DNA from: JAKSPM01 sp964450645
GTDB lineage: Bacteria > Bacillota > Clostridia > Oscillospirales > Oscillospiraceae
Assembly (NCBI GenBank): GCA_964450645.1
Contig: CAYVEB010000010.1
Location: 1 to 55,930 of the forward strand
DNA: 55,930 nucleotides
Direction: 5' to 3'
Shown here: in pieces, positions 24,562 through 35,100 of the stretch
Numbering within the stretch: position 1 is the first letter of the stretch
Layout: each line of letters begins with the position of its first letter
The notes under the pieces: model-generated
Told to the model about the DNA's origin: nothing
The model's input: the letters and a program-made list of their open reading frames with translations, nothing else
The model's database searches: none
Made by a program: the position numbers and the translations under genes

Positions 24562-24571
24562 NNNNNNNNNN
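24562..24571. other. Scaffold gap of 10 N
   Basis: The real length is unknown. AATCCTTCGG occurs just before the gap (24508-24517) and immediately after it (24572-24581), each followed by similar codons for LVLKL. This suggests a collapsed or unresolved repeat. Ten bases do not preserve the frame between the two halves (a length of 2 modulo 3 is needed), so the frameshift is an artefact. Confidence 0.95.
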
Positions 24572-27500
24572 AATCCTTCGGAGTATCTTGTTTTGAAGCT
24601 GTACTATAGCAGAGACAGCTACACCCTGACCTGGGAACCCAATGGCGGCGAGATCACCAGCCAGGAAGAGGCGTATACCCATGGCAAGGTCAAGTTTGAA
24701 ACCGAGATCGTCGCGCCGGAGGTCCATCAGACCGGTAAGAGCGCCAAGTGGAGCGAAACCCTGACGACCATGCCGGCAAGGGACGTGACAATTACCGCCA
24801 CGTGGTCGGACGCGGTGTACACGGTCCATTGGGACGCCAACGGCGGCGCCGTCACCCCCGAAACCTGGAGCGGTACGAGCGGCAGCACACAGGGCGTGAC
24901 CTATGGCCATAAGTACGGCGAATACAACCCTGGCTGGGAAAGCTATTGGACCCGTGACCTTCCTGTGCCGACCCACAGCACCAAGGCGTTTGCCGGCTGG
25001 TATACGGACGTCACCGACGGCACCTTGGTCACCAAGGACACAACCGTCGATTCCGAGGGCGATCGCACCTTGTACGCCCACTGGGACGAGGCCTACACGG
25101 TCACCTTTGAGCTGGACGGCGGCTCGATGAGCGGCGGCGCGGAAAAGACGTATCATTTGCCCAGGGGCGCAAAATTTACCGATTACTTTGACATCCCCAC
25201 GGCGACGAAAAGCTGTCACAGCTTTCTCGGCTGGTTTGACGCCGAGCACAGCGAGCTGACCGAGGAAACCTTAATCACAAGCGACGTCACGTTCACGGCG
25301 GAGTGGAAACCTTATACCTACTACGTGGCTTTCGACGCCAACGGCGGCACAGGTGAAATGGAGCGGCAGCTGTTTACATACGGCGTCGCGCAGGAACTGC
25401 GCACGAACACGTTTGAAAGACCGGGCTACCGGTTCCTGGGTTGGGCAACCTGGAGATCCGCGACCGAGGCTGCGTATGCGGACGGCGAGTCTTATAATGG
25501 CGGCACTCCGCATGTAGACGGCGCGATTGTTCAGCTCTATGCGGTTTGGGAGGAAGCCTTCTACAACCTGACGCTGAACGTGACCCCCGCGGACGCGAAG
25601 GTGGAGGTGAAAAACGGCGACGGTGGTACGGAAAGTGCTGCCTCCGGCAACGTCTACCGTCTGCATCCGGGGACCTACAGCTATACTGTTTCCAAATACG
25701 GCTATCAGACGAAGGAAGGCAGCGTAGAACTGAATGACGATACCCGGTTGGATATTGAACTGGAAAAAATTCCGGCCTACAAGGTGACATTTGCCGTCAC
25801 CAAGCCGGATGGAACCGGCGAGGCGGAAATCACCGTGACTACCGAAGACGGCGAAGAGGTTGCGGCGGAGCCGGACGGTGCCTATGAGCTGATTCCGGGC
25901 AAGTACAGCTATGCGGTCTGTGCCACCGGCTGCAACGAGGTAAAGGCGGAATTTACCGTCGAAGCGCAGGCGCTGGAAATCCCCGTTACGCTGGAACCGC
26001 GCACCGCGTGGGACGGCGAGACGAAGGCGCAGCCCGCCACCGTTACCGCCGAGCAAGCGGCCGAGGGCGGCATTTACGAGGGCAAAGCCGACTGGTACAT
26101 CATCACCAACGGCGACGAGTTGGCATGGCTTGCCGATTACGTGAATGAGAACGCCTCTTTCTCCGGCAACGCGCTTTTGGCCAACGACATTGACCTGGGC
26201 GGCGAAAACTGGACGCCTATGGGAACCGGCGGCTACGGCGGCTCCTCCTATACCTACGGAGGCATTTTTGACGGCATGGGCCATACGATCCGCGGCCTGG
26301 CCTATAACGGCGAAGGGGACAATGTCGCGCTGTTTGGCTATATTACGAACAACGCCGTTATTCGCAACGTGACGGTGGAGGGCGAGATTACCAACACTGA
26401 CGACAGCACATACAACAACACGGCTGGTCTCGTCGCGTGCATGAATTACAGCGACTACCAGGATGGCGCCGCGCCGGTAATTGAAAACTGCGGTTCTTAT
26501 GTCAATGTGAACGGGAACGGCAGAGTGGGCGGTCTTGTCGCCTATCTCAATGGCGGCGGCAGCATTCTCCGCAGCTTTAATGCCGGTACGGTTCGCGGCG
26601 GGCTCTATTTGAGCGGGATCGCAGCCTATGCCTATTGCGGCAGTTCGAGCAGCATTTCGCTTACTGACGACTATAACAACGGTGAACTCGTCGGCTCGGA
26701 AACGGTGAGCGGTTCTACTTACACCTTCCCCAGCATGGGCGGCATTGTCGGCTATCTATCCGGTACCCTGAACGTTACAAATTGCTATAACGCGGGGAGT
26801 TTTACCAAAACCGATCGCTATACCTATGCTTCCGCGATTTTGGGGCAGAGGAGCGGCTCCGGCGCGGTAACTTATGCCAATGACTATTATCTGGACACGA
26901 CTGCCGATACGGTTGATGGCGGCAGCAGCTCCGAGAGCGGCATCACCTCTGTTTCCAGTGCCGCGCTGAGCGCGGATGATATGCCCAAAAAGCTCTCTGA
27001 AAACTTCAAGCTGGACGGCAAGGACGTCCGGCAGATCAATGACGGCTATCCGATTTTAGTCTGGCAGAAATTGCCGGAGGAAAGCCATGTACACACCTGG
27101 GGCGAACCGGAATTCAACTGGTCGGCCGATGGCAAGAGCTGCGAGGTGGTCTTCACCTGCACGGAGGATCCGGAGCATACGCAATCTTTGAGTGCCGAGA
27201 TCACCAGCACGGAAAAAATGCCCGCCACCTGCACCGAGAATGGCACAACGACTTACACGGCAAAGGTAAACTTTGAGGGACATGAATACACCAACAGCAT
27301 CGACCTCAACGACATTCCCGCGACCGGCCACAGCTGGGGTGCGCCGGTGTTCACCTGGTCGGAGGATGGCACGAAGTGCTCCGTGACCTTCACCTGTGAG
27401 AAGGACGCAAAACATGTGGAGACGGTGGACGCGACCGTTACCAGCGTCGTGACGAAAGCGCCGACTTGCACGGACGCCGGAGTGATCACCTATACCGCCA

Positions 27501-29068
27501 CGGTGCGCATGAACGATCAGGACTACTCCGAGGAGAAAACCGTCGACGTCCCGGCCAAAGGCCATACCTGGGGTGCGCCGGTGTTCGCCTGGTCGGAAGA
27601 TGGGAAGACGTGTACGGTAACCTTCACCTGCACCACGGACCGCGCGCACACCGCCACGCCGGAAGTGACGGTTACATCGGCGGTGAAGACCCCGCCCACC
27701 TGCCAGGTTCCCGGCACGACGGAGTATACCGCGACGGTGACGCTGGACGGCAAACCGTACACCGACACCAGGGACGTTGTCGACATTCCCGCCACTGGCC
27801 ACAGCTGGGGCGAGCCGGTGTTCACCTGGTCGGAGGACGGGAAAACGTGCCTTGTCTCGTTTGTTTGCGCCAATGGCCACACGGCCACGATCGTCGCGAG
27901 CGTCACAGCCGCTGTTAAGACGCCGGCCACCTGTGAAGAAGCCGGGACGACCGTCTACACGGCCACGGTGACCTTGGAGAACACCCAGTATACCGACACC
28001 AGGGAGCTGCGGAACATTCCGGCGACGGGCCACAATTGGAATTCACCGGTCTTCACCTGGTCGCTCGACGGCAAGACGTGCGCTACACATTTCATCTGTG
28101 GCAACGATGCCAGCCACACCGCCGATCTGGAGGCGACGGTTACCAGTGCCGTCAAGACCCAGGCCACTTGCGAGGAGGCGGGCGTCACAACCTACGCCGC
28201 CGCTGTGACTTTGAACGGCAAGACCTATACCGCGGCAAGGGAACTGCACGACATTCCCGCCACCGGCCACAGCTGGGGCGAGCCGACCTTCAACTGGTCC
28301 GCAGACGGCAAGTCCTGCAAGGTGCTTCTGCGCTGCGCCAACGATGGCAGCCACCTCAAGCAGGTGGAAGCCACCGTGACCGGCAAGGTTACGACGCCCG
28401 CCACGCAGACGGCCCCCGGGACGACGACCTATACGGCGAGCGTGACGGTGGACGGTAAAACCTACACCGACGCCAAGGCGCTGCAGGATGTTCCGGCGAC
28501 TGGCCATGTCTGCGATTCCAAGCAGTTCTCGGATCTGTCCGCCACTGCCTGGTACCATGACGGCGTGGACTTTATGCTGGCCAACGGGTATATGTCCGGT
28601 ATTAGCGATACGGTATTTGAACCTGGTACGCCCATCACCCGCGGCATGTTGGTGACGCTCCTTTATCGGATCGCGGGCAAACCCAGCGTAGAGGGCCTGA
28701 AAATGCCCTTCACGGATGTGGAGAGCGGTCGTTACTACACCGGCGCGATCCTCTGGGCCTATCACGCGAACGTGGTCGCTGGTATGGACGGCGCCACCTA
28801 CGCGCCTGAGGAGGCAATCACCCGTGAGCAGCTGGTATCGATTCTGTACCGCTATGACGGCGCGACGGCGGGTAAGAGCGCCAATTTTGAAGCGTTCCCC
28901 GATCACAGCAGCGTCAGCCACTATGCGCAAGACGCCATGAACTGGGCAGTTCAAGAGGGCCTGGTCAGCGGCGTCCTGGTTGACGGCACGGCTTATCTGC
29001 AGCCCCAGGGCACCGCGTCCCGCGCGCAGGCGGCCAACATTTTGATGCGCTATTTGACAAACGAGTAA
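24572..29068 (+). CDS. C-terminal part of the giant surface protein: InlB-type, PEGA-like, GLUG, six 78-residue repeats, three SLH domains
   Basis: Continuation of the preceding gene, 1498 residues. It holds Listeria-Bacteroides (InlB B) repeats with WDANGG/FLGW/LYAHW patterns (24617-25570). Then come two PEGA-like beta domains (to about 26010) and more GLUG repeats, including DIDLGGENWTPMG (26020-27060). Six tandem repeats of 77-79 residues follow, each opening H[ST]WG-P-F-WS-DGK (27092-28504). Three SLH domains (28520-29065; FSDLSATAWYHDGVDFML, TPITRGMLVTLLYRIAG, EAITREQLVSILYRYDG) should anchor it to pyruvylated secondary cell-wall polymer. The probable role is adhesion or surface layer. 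No catalytic motif is seen. Confidence 0.88.
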   Translation, partial: NPSEYLVLKLYYSRDSYTLTWEPNGGEITSQEEAYTHGKVKFETEIVAPEVHQTGKSAKWSETLTTMPARDVTITATWSDAVYTVHWDANGGAVTPETWSGTSGSTQGVTYGHKYGEYNPGWESYWTRDLPVPTHSTKAFAGWYTDVTDGTLVTKDTTVDSEGDRTLYAHWDEAYTVTFELDGGSMSGGAEKTYHLPRGAKFTDYFDIPTATKSCHSFLGWFDAEHSELTEETLITSDVTFTAEWKPYTYYVAFDANGGTGEMERQLFTYGVAQELRTNTFERPGYRFLGWATWRSATEAAYADGESYNGGTPHVDGAIVQLYAVWEEAFYNLTLNVTPADAKVEVKNGDGGTESAASGNVYRLHPGTYSYTVSKYGYQTKEGSVELNDDTRLDIELEKIPAYKVTFAVTKPDGTGEAEITVTTEDGEEVAAEPDGAYELIPGKYSYAVCATGCNEVKAEFTVEAQALEIPVTLEPRTAWDGETKAQPATVTAEQAAEGGIYEGKADWYIITNGDELAWLADYVNENASFSGNALLANDIDLGGENWTPMGTGGYGGSSYTYGGIFDGMGHTIRGLAYNGEGDNVALFGYITNNAVIRNVTVEGEITNTDDSTYNNTAGLVACMNYSDYQDGAAPVIENCGSYVNVNGNGRVGGLVAYLNGGGSILRSFNAGTVRGGLYLSGIAAYAYCGSSSSISLTDDYNNGELVGSETVSGSTYTFPSMGGIVGYLSGTLNVTNCYNAGSFTKTDRYTYASAILGQRSGSGAVTYANDYYLDTTADTVDGGSSSESGITSVSSAALSADDMPKKLSENFKLDGKDVRQINDGYPILVWQKLPEESHVHTWGEPEFNWSADGKSCEVVFTCTEDPEHTQSLSAEITSTEKMPATCTENGTTTYTAKVNFEGHEYTNSIDLNDIPATGHSWGAPVFTWSEDGTKCSVTFTCEKDAKHVETVDATVTSVVTKAPTCTDAGVITYTATVRMNDQDYSEEKTVDVPAKGHTWGAPVFAWSEDGKTCTVTFTCTTDRAHTATPEVTVTSAVKTPPTCQVPGTTEYTATVTLDGKPYTDTRDVVDIPATGHSWGEPVFTWSEDGKTCLVSFVCANGHTATIVASVTAAVKTPATCEEAGTTVYTATVTLENTQYTDTRELRNIPATGHNWNSPVFTWSLDGKTCATHFICGNDASHTADLEATVTSAVKTQATCEEAGVTTYAAAVTLNGKTYTAARELHDIPATGHSWGEPTFNWSADGKSCKVLLRCANDGSHLKQVEATVTGKVTTPATQTAPGTTTYTASVTVDGKTYTDAKALQDVPATGHVCDSKQFSDLSATAWYHDGVDFMLANGYMSGISDTVFEPGTPITRGMLVTLLYRIAGKPSVEGLKMPFTDVESGRYYTGAILWAYHANVVAGMDGATYAPEEAITREQLVSILYRYDGATAGKSANFEAFPDHSSVSHYAQDAMNWAVQEGLVSGVLVDGTAYLQPQGTASRAQAANILMRYLTNE
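27092..28504 (+). repeat. Six tandem 231-237 base repeats inside the surface protein gene
   Basis: Units begin at 27092, 27329, 27563, 27800, 28031 and 28268. Each encodes 77-79 residues with HxWGxPxFxWSxDGKxC at the start, then a paired Cys, then PATC...G(T/V)TTYTA and a closing DIPATGH. The units have diverged at the DNA level, so they are older than a simple slippage array. Confidence 0.9.
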
Positions 29069-29079
29069 AATTATCCGGC

Positions 29080-29109
29080 GATGCGGCGGGCCGGGAGGTC
29101 TGCCGCATC
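29080..29109 (+). terminator. Possible terminator between the two SLH genes
   Basis: GATGCGGC (29080-29087) and GCCGCATC (29102-29109) pair perfectly. A run of five T occurs 10 bases later rather than directly after, so termination may be weak and read-through into the protease gene is possible. Confidence 0.4.
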
Positions 29110-29162
29110 CAAGCGGGGAATTTTTGCTAAAAGCGAGAATTCCACTAAAAAAGGAGAATTGT

Positions 29163-32100
29163 ATGAGACGAGTATTTAGTTGCCTGTTGGTGGTCGCCAT
29201 GCTTTTGACGATGCTTCCGTCGGCGGTGTTCGCGGAGGATGCGCACGTACATACTGACGTGGAAAGCGTGGAAGCATCCAAGGACAGACCCCGCAAGAAC
29301 ACGGAAGCGGCCTCCGCGATGGTGGGCCTTGTGAAGTCCGATGCGCAGGCGCTGGAGGACAAAATAGAAATTGACCCGGATACCGAGGTCACCGCGATCA
29401 TCTTGCTTGACGACAGCCTGCTGCCGCAAGCCGGTGTGCCGAGCGTGGCCGTTAGGACCAAGATGCTCAACGATCAGCAGAAGGTACAGCATGAGATTTC
29501 CAAAAAGATTCTCAACGGCCACGAACTGCGTGTCCGCCGCACCTATACGACGCTGACCAACGGCTTCTCCGCGAGGGTCACCTACGGCCAATTGCAGGAG
29601 ATCCGCAAGCTGGACAACGTGGTATCCGCGTTCGTTGCGCCCGCGTTTGAGGTCGAACCGCGCATGACCAACAGCAACAAGATGATCGGCGGCGGCATCT
29701 ATAACGAGACCGACTATCACGGCGAGGGTATGCTGATCGCCATTCTGGATACCGGTGTGGATCTGGACCATGAAATTTTTAAAGATGCGCCGAAGCAGCC
29801 CGGCCTGACCCAGGAGGAGCTTCAGGAGCTTCTGGAGAAAAGCGATTTCCAGGCGGAGCAGTATACCAACGGCGTCACCGCCTCGGCGCTGTATTACAGC
29901 GAGAAGATCCCGTTCCAGTTTGACTATGGCGCGAGGGACACCGACGCCAACCCGGAGGCCTCCGGCGGCGAGCACGGCACCCACGTGGCCGCGACGGCCG
30001 CCGGTAATGACGGCGTGGTGGAAGGATTCTCCGGCGTAGCGCCCGAGGCGCAGATTGCGGATATGAAGGTATTCGACAGCCAGGGCTACGGCAGCTATGA
30101 GGATGTGATTGCGGCCCTGGAGGACTGCGTGCTTTTGAACGTGGATGTGGCGAACATGTCGCTGGGTTCTTCCTGCGGCTTTATCGACTATGACGATCTG
30201 GGCGAATGGGTCAATGAGCTTGTGAAAGTGTTCGACCGCGCCGGCGAAAACGGTACCTCCATTTCCGTCGCCGTGGGCAACGACTACACCGCCGCCTACA
30301 ACAATAACTTGGGCGGCAACGCGCTATCCAGCAACCCGGACTACGGCAACGCCTCGCTGCCTTCCACCTTGGACGAGGCGCTGGCTGTCGCGTCCGTGGA
30401 GAACGACGCAATGGTCAGCCCCTACATCACCGTCGGCAGCAAAGAGATCGCCTACTATGACGGCTACGATGCGACAACCGGCGAGGTAACGACCGAATAT
30501 GCCTTGCGCACGCTGGCTTCCAAAGGCTCGCTGGAGTACGTGATGATCGACGGTGATGGCGAGGAGGAAGACTATCAAGACGTCAATGTGGATGGCAAGA
30601 TCGCCGTGGTCAGACGCGGCGGCATCTACTATGAAGCCAAGGCCAGCAACGCGCAGAAAGCCGGCGCTATCGGTCTGATTGTGTACAACAACGAACCGGG
30701 CATGATTTATATGTCCATCACCGCCTGGACCCTGCCTGTCGCCTTTATTTCGGAGTTGGACGGGACATATCTGGCCAGCCAGAAGGATAAGCACCTGACC
30801 ATTGCCCAGGAGGATAAGCTGGTCGCCTCACCGACGGCCGGCATGAGCGACTTCTCCTCTTGGGGCGCGACTGGGGAACTGACCTTGAAACCTGAGATCA
30901 GCGCGCCCGGCGGCAATATCTATTCCGCTGTCCCCGGGGATCAGTATGAGCTGATGTCCGGCACCTCCATGGCGTCGCCGCATGTGGCCGGCGGCATGGC
31001 GATTGTCCGCCAGGCGATCAACAAACGATTTCCTGAAAAGAGCGACAACGACAAAAAGGATCTTGTCGATACGCTCCTAATCTCAACCGCGAAGATCGTC
31101 TACGACGGTGAAACGCCCGTATCGCCCCGGAAACAGGGCGGCGGTATGATGAATATCAACGCCGCGGCCCAATCCGACGGCTACATCACCGTTTCCGGCA
31201 TGGAACGGCCCAAGCTGGAGCTGGGCGACGACGTTTCGCGCAGCGGCAGCTACAAGATGCAGTTCACCGTCCACAACACCGGCACGGATACTTTGTGCTA
31301 CAAGATATCGCCCATTGTCCTCACCGACGGCACGAAGACCGATGACGAAGGCCGCGTCGTTATGACGCAGACCGATGTACCGTTGACGCACACCTTTACC
31401 ACCAATTGCAATAACAATATCGTCACCGTTTCGGCTGGCAAGACTGCGGAGGTGACCGTGCAGGTTACCCTGACCAACGCAGAAAAGGAACTGGCCGCCT
31501 TTACCAACGGCGCGTACGTGGAGGGCTGGGTTGTTCTGGAAGCGGTCAACGTGGACGGCTCCGACAACGAGGATAACTACGATTTGAACGTGCCCTTTTT
31601 GACCTTCTATGGCGACTGGACGGTCGCGCCGACCGTCGACTCCGCGTTCTGGTGGGAGGAAAGCGACGATTACCAGACCTATCCCAACGAGGCAATTTTG
31701 AACTCCATGGAGGACACGTATTCGTCCTACCTGGGCTATAACAACTACGATAGTTCCATTCCCTATTTGCAGGACCGTAACGCCATCTCGCCCAATAGCG
31801 ACGATTTTATGGATAAATTGTCCTATGTCTACACGGGTCTGCTGCGCAATGTGCGCACGCTGCGCTATACAATTACCGGCGAGGATGGAACGGTCTATTA
31901 CGATGAAACCATCGACTATGAAACCAAGTCCATCTACGACAGCAGCTATTACTCCGTTCTGCCCGCCGGTGCGATCACCGACGAAGACGCCATTACCCCC
32001 TGGTACGGCACGGACAAGAACGGCTCCGCGCTGCCCAACAACACCAAGGCAACGGTGAGTGTGTCGACGACGCTGCCCTATAATAAGCATGAATCCAAAA

Positions 32101-35100
32101 ATTCGCGCGATGAGTGGTCGTTCCCGATTACGGTGGATACCGAGGCCCCGGAGATGCTGGACTACTCGGTCCGGGAATCCGAGGGGAGGTACTATGCCGA
32201 TATCACGGTTCGTGACAACCAGTATGTGGCGGCCGTGGTACTCTCGGACTCCGGCTATGAGAAGGAATACAGCGTCCACGGTGTCGGAGAGGAGAGCGCC
32301 AATGCAACCACCGTGCTGGAGGACATTGACGTCACCGGCCTTGGTGAGACAATCGGCGTCATTGTGGACGACTATGCCGGCAACTCGAAAAACTATTATC
32401 TGCGTGTACCCGGCAACACGGACGACTACGCGGATGTGGTTGTGACTGAGGATATGATCCTCTACAAAGAGGACTTTAACGAAAACTGGCTGCCCGATGG
32501 CTGGACGCAGAAGTCGGAGAGCCATTCTCCCAACAAATGGTACCGCGATGAACATACCTGGGGCGATAACTGGGCCTGCATCGACCTGGATTCAACCAAT
32601 AAGCAGGATGAATGGCTGATTACAAAGTCCTATGATCTGTCGGAGAGCAAAACGCCTGCCCACATGATCTTTACCTTCGAGACGAGTTACACCTTTGTGG
32701 TGCAGTATCCCCACGAGAACGTGACGGTATACGTCTCCAAGGATGGCGGCAGCAAGTGGGAGCCTATCTGGGCGCTGAATCAAGACGCCGGCGTGTACGA
32801 GGATTGGATCCCGACCCAGGCCAAGGTGGTAATCCCGGACGAATATCAGTTCTGTAAAGATGTCCAATTTGCCTTTGCCTATACCAACGACACGGGCGGT
32901 GCGGATTTCACTATGGATGATATGATCATCTATCAGGACCGGGCGGAGGACTACGCAACTGTGACCGCCACCGCCGGGGACCATGGCGGCTTCTCTCCCG
33001 ATGGCGCTGTTTTCGTGCGGAAGGGTACCTCCAAGACCTTCACCGCGAAGCCCGACGAGGGCTACGAAGTCGCCTCCATGACTGTGGACGGCGTGAACGT
33101 CGGCCCGATCAGCTACTACACCTTTGAAAAGGTGGGCGTAGACCACACCATCGACGTGCAGTTCCGCAAGGCGACCGGTTCCAGCACCTATTCCGTCCTG
33201 GCGGCGGCGACGACCGGCGGTTCGATCACGCCTGCCGGCACGCTGCAGGTGCATCCCGGCGGAAGCCAAAAGTTTGCGATCTCGGCGCTGACCGGCTACC
33301 AGCTGGCGGCTGTCCGGGTCAACGGCAGAAGCGTGGGCAAGGTGACGGAGTACACGTTGGAAAACGTGGACCAGAACTACTATGTCCAGGCCGTATTTGA
33401 GCCGATTCCTGCCGCGGCGGAGCCTGTTTTTGAGCAGGACTTTGAAGACGCAAAATTCCCGCCGGAGGGCTGGGAGGTTCAAAACAACGGTTGGAAAATG
33501 TACAATTCCACCTACTACATGAGCAGCGGCCAATACGCCTATGTATCCTACAGTGACACAAGCGATTCCATGCTGATCTCCCCGGCAGTGAACCTGAAAG
33601 GGACGACGGAAACCACCCTGGCCTTTGACTATGCCTTTTCGAGTTACCCAATGTCGCAAGGCGCTTTCAAGTATACCATGGAAGTTTCCGCAGACGGTGA
33701 CAGCTGGCAGGTCCTGTGGGATGCGTCCAAGACGACGGACAACAACGAAAACGGCTATGTTTCCAGCAACCGCGCGTTTGTGACCATTCCGGAGGAATAC
33801 CTTATCGACGGCGTCCGGTTTGCCTGGCACTATGCGTGCACCGGCGGTTCGGGTATCGCCGCGCTGGATAACATCTCCCTGGAGGCCGTTAGCGACAGCA
33901 CCGAACGCGAAGGCTACGCCCAGATCACCGCGACTGCGGGCGAGGGCGGCGCGATTACGCCCTCCGGCCGCCAGTATGTGGAGGAAGGAAGCAACATTAC
34001 CTTTACCGTCACGCCGGTCGTCGGATATGAAATTGACGCGGTGTATGTCGATGGATCTTCCGTTGGCGCAGTGGAAGAATACACGTTCCAAAATGTCTAT
34101 GGCACCCATACGATCCAGGCTTTGTTCCGCCTGGAGCATCTGGCGAGCGGCAATCTCTTTGAAAACGACTTTGAAGACGGCGACTTCCCGTCCAGAGGTT
34201 GGACGCTGGACAGCAAGGACTCCGGCGACTATACCTGGCACAAGGGCAGCTTGTCCGCTTTGAATGAGACGAATGTCGCGCTGGTGACAAACCGTTATGA
34301 GAGCTGGTCGGATGCGCCGGAGCAGGACGAATGGCTGATCTCCCCGACGGTTGACCTGACCGGCGTGGACGCGACGCTCAAGTTTGACATCGCCATTGGC
34401 CGCACGGAGCTGCGCGACGGGAACATCAACCTCCTGGTGATGATTTCCAACGACGGCGCAGAGCAGTGGACGCCCATCTGGAACGCGAAGAACGATCTGC
34501 AAGGGGAAGGCATTTTGTATACCACTGCGACGGTCGAGGTGGAGATCGACGCGATTTACCAGAAGGCCAATACAAAGATTGCCTTTGAATATACCAAGCA
34601 AGAAGGCTACGAAGGTGACCCGGCGGCAATTGACAACGTGGCGCTGAGCGGCGGCTCGGAAGAGTCCTGCAGCCACGCGGAAACGGAACGGCGCAACCAG
34701 AAGGACGCGACCTGCCTGGAGGACGGCTACACGGGCGACCTTTACTGCCTCATCTGCCACCGGCTCCTGGCTGTGGGCAACGTAGTTCCCGCAACGGGCC
34801 ACACCTATGGCGCTTGGGAAATTACAGCGCCGGCCACCTGCACGCAAGACGGCGTCCAGACCCGTTGCTGTACCCGCTGCGACGCGACCGAGACTCAAAC
34901 GATCTCGGCTCTGGGCCACGACTATGAGACGACGACTACGGATCCCACCTGCACGCAAGACGGCTATTCGATCCGCCGGTGCACGCGCTGTGGGGACAGC
35001 CAGACGGAGGTGATTCCTGCCTTGGGCCACAGCTATGTGGAGGAAGTCACCGAAGCCACCTGTACGCGGGACGGCTACACGACGCACACCTGCACCCGCT

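Noticed and set aside
27092..28504. Regular about 235-base repeats considered as a CRISPR or satellite array
   Set aside because: The units are in frame, diverged, and encode a clear protein repeat. There are no short identical repeats with unique spacers.
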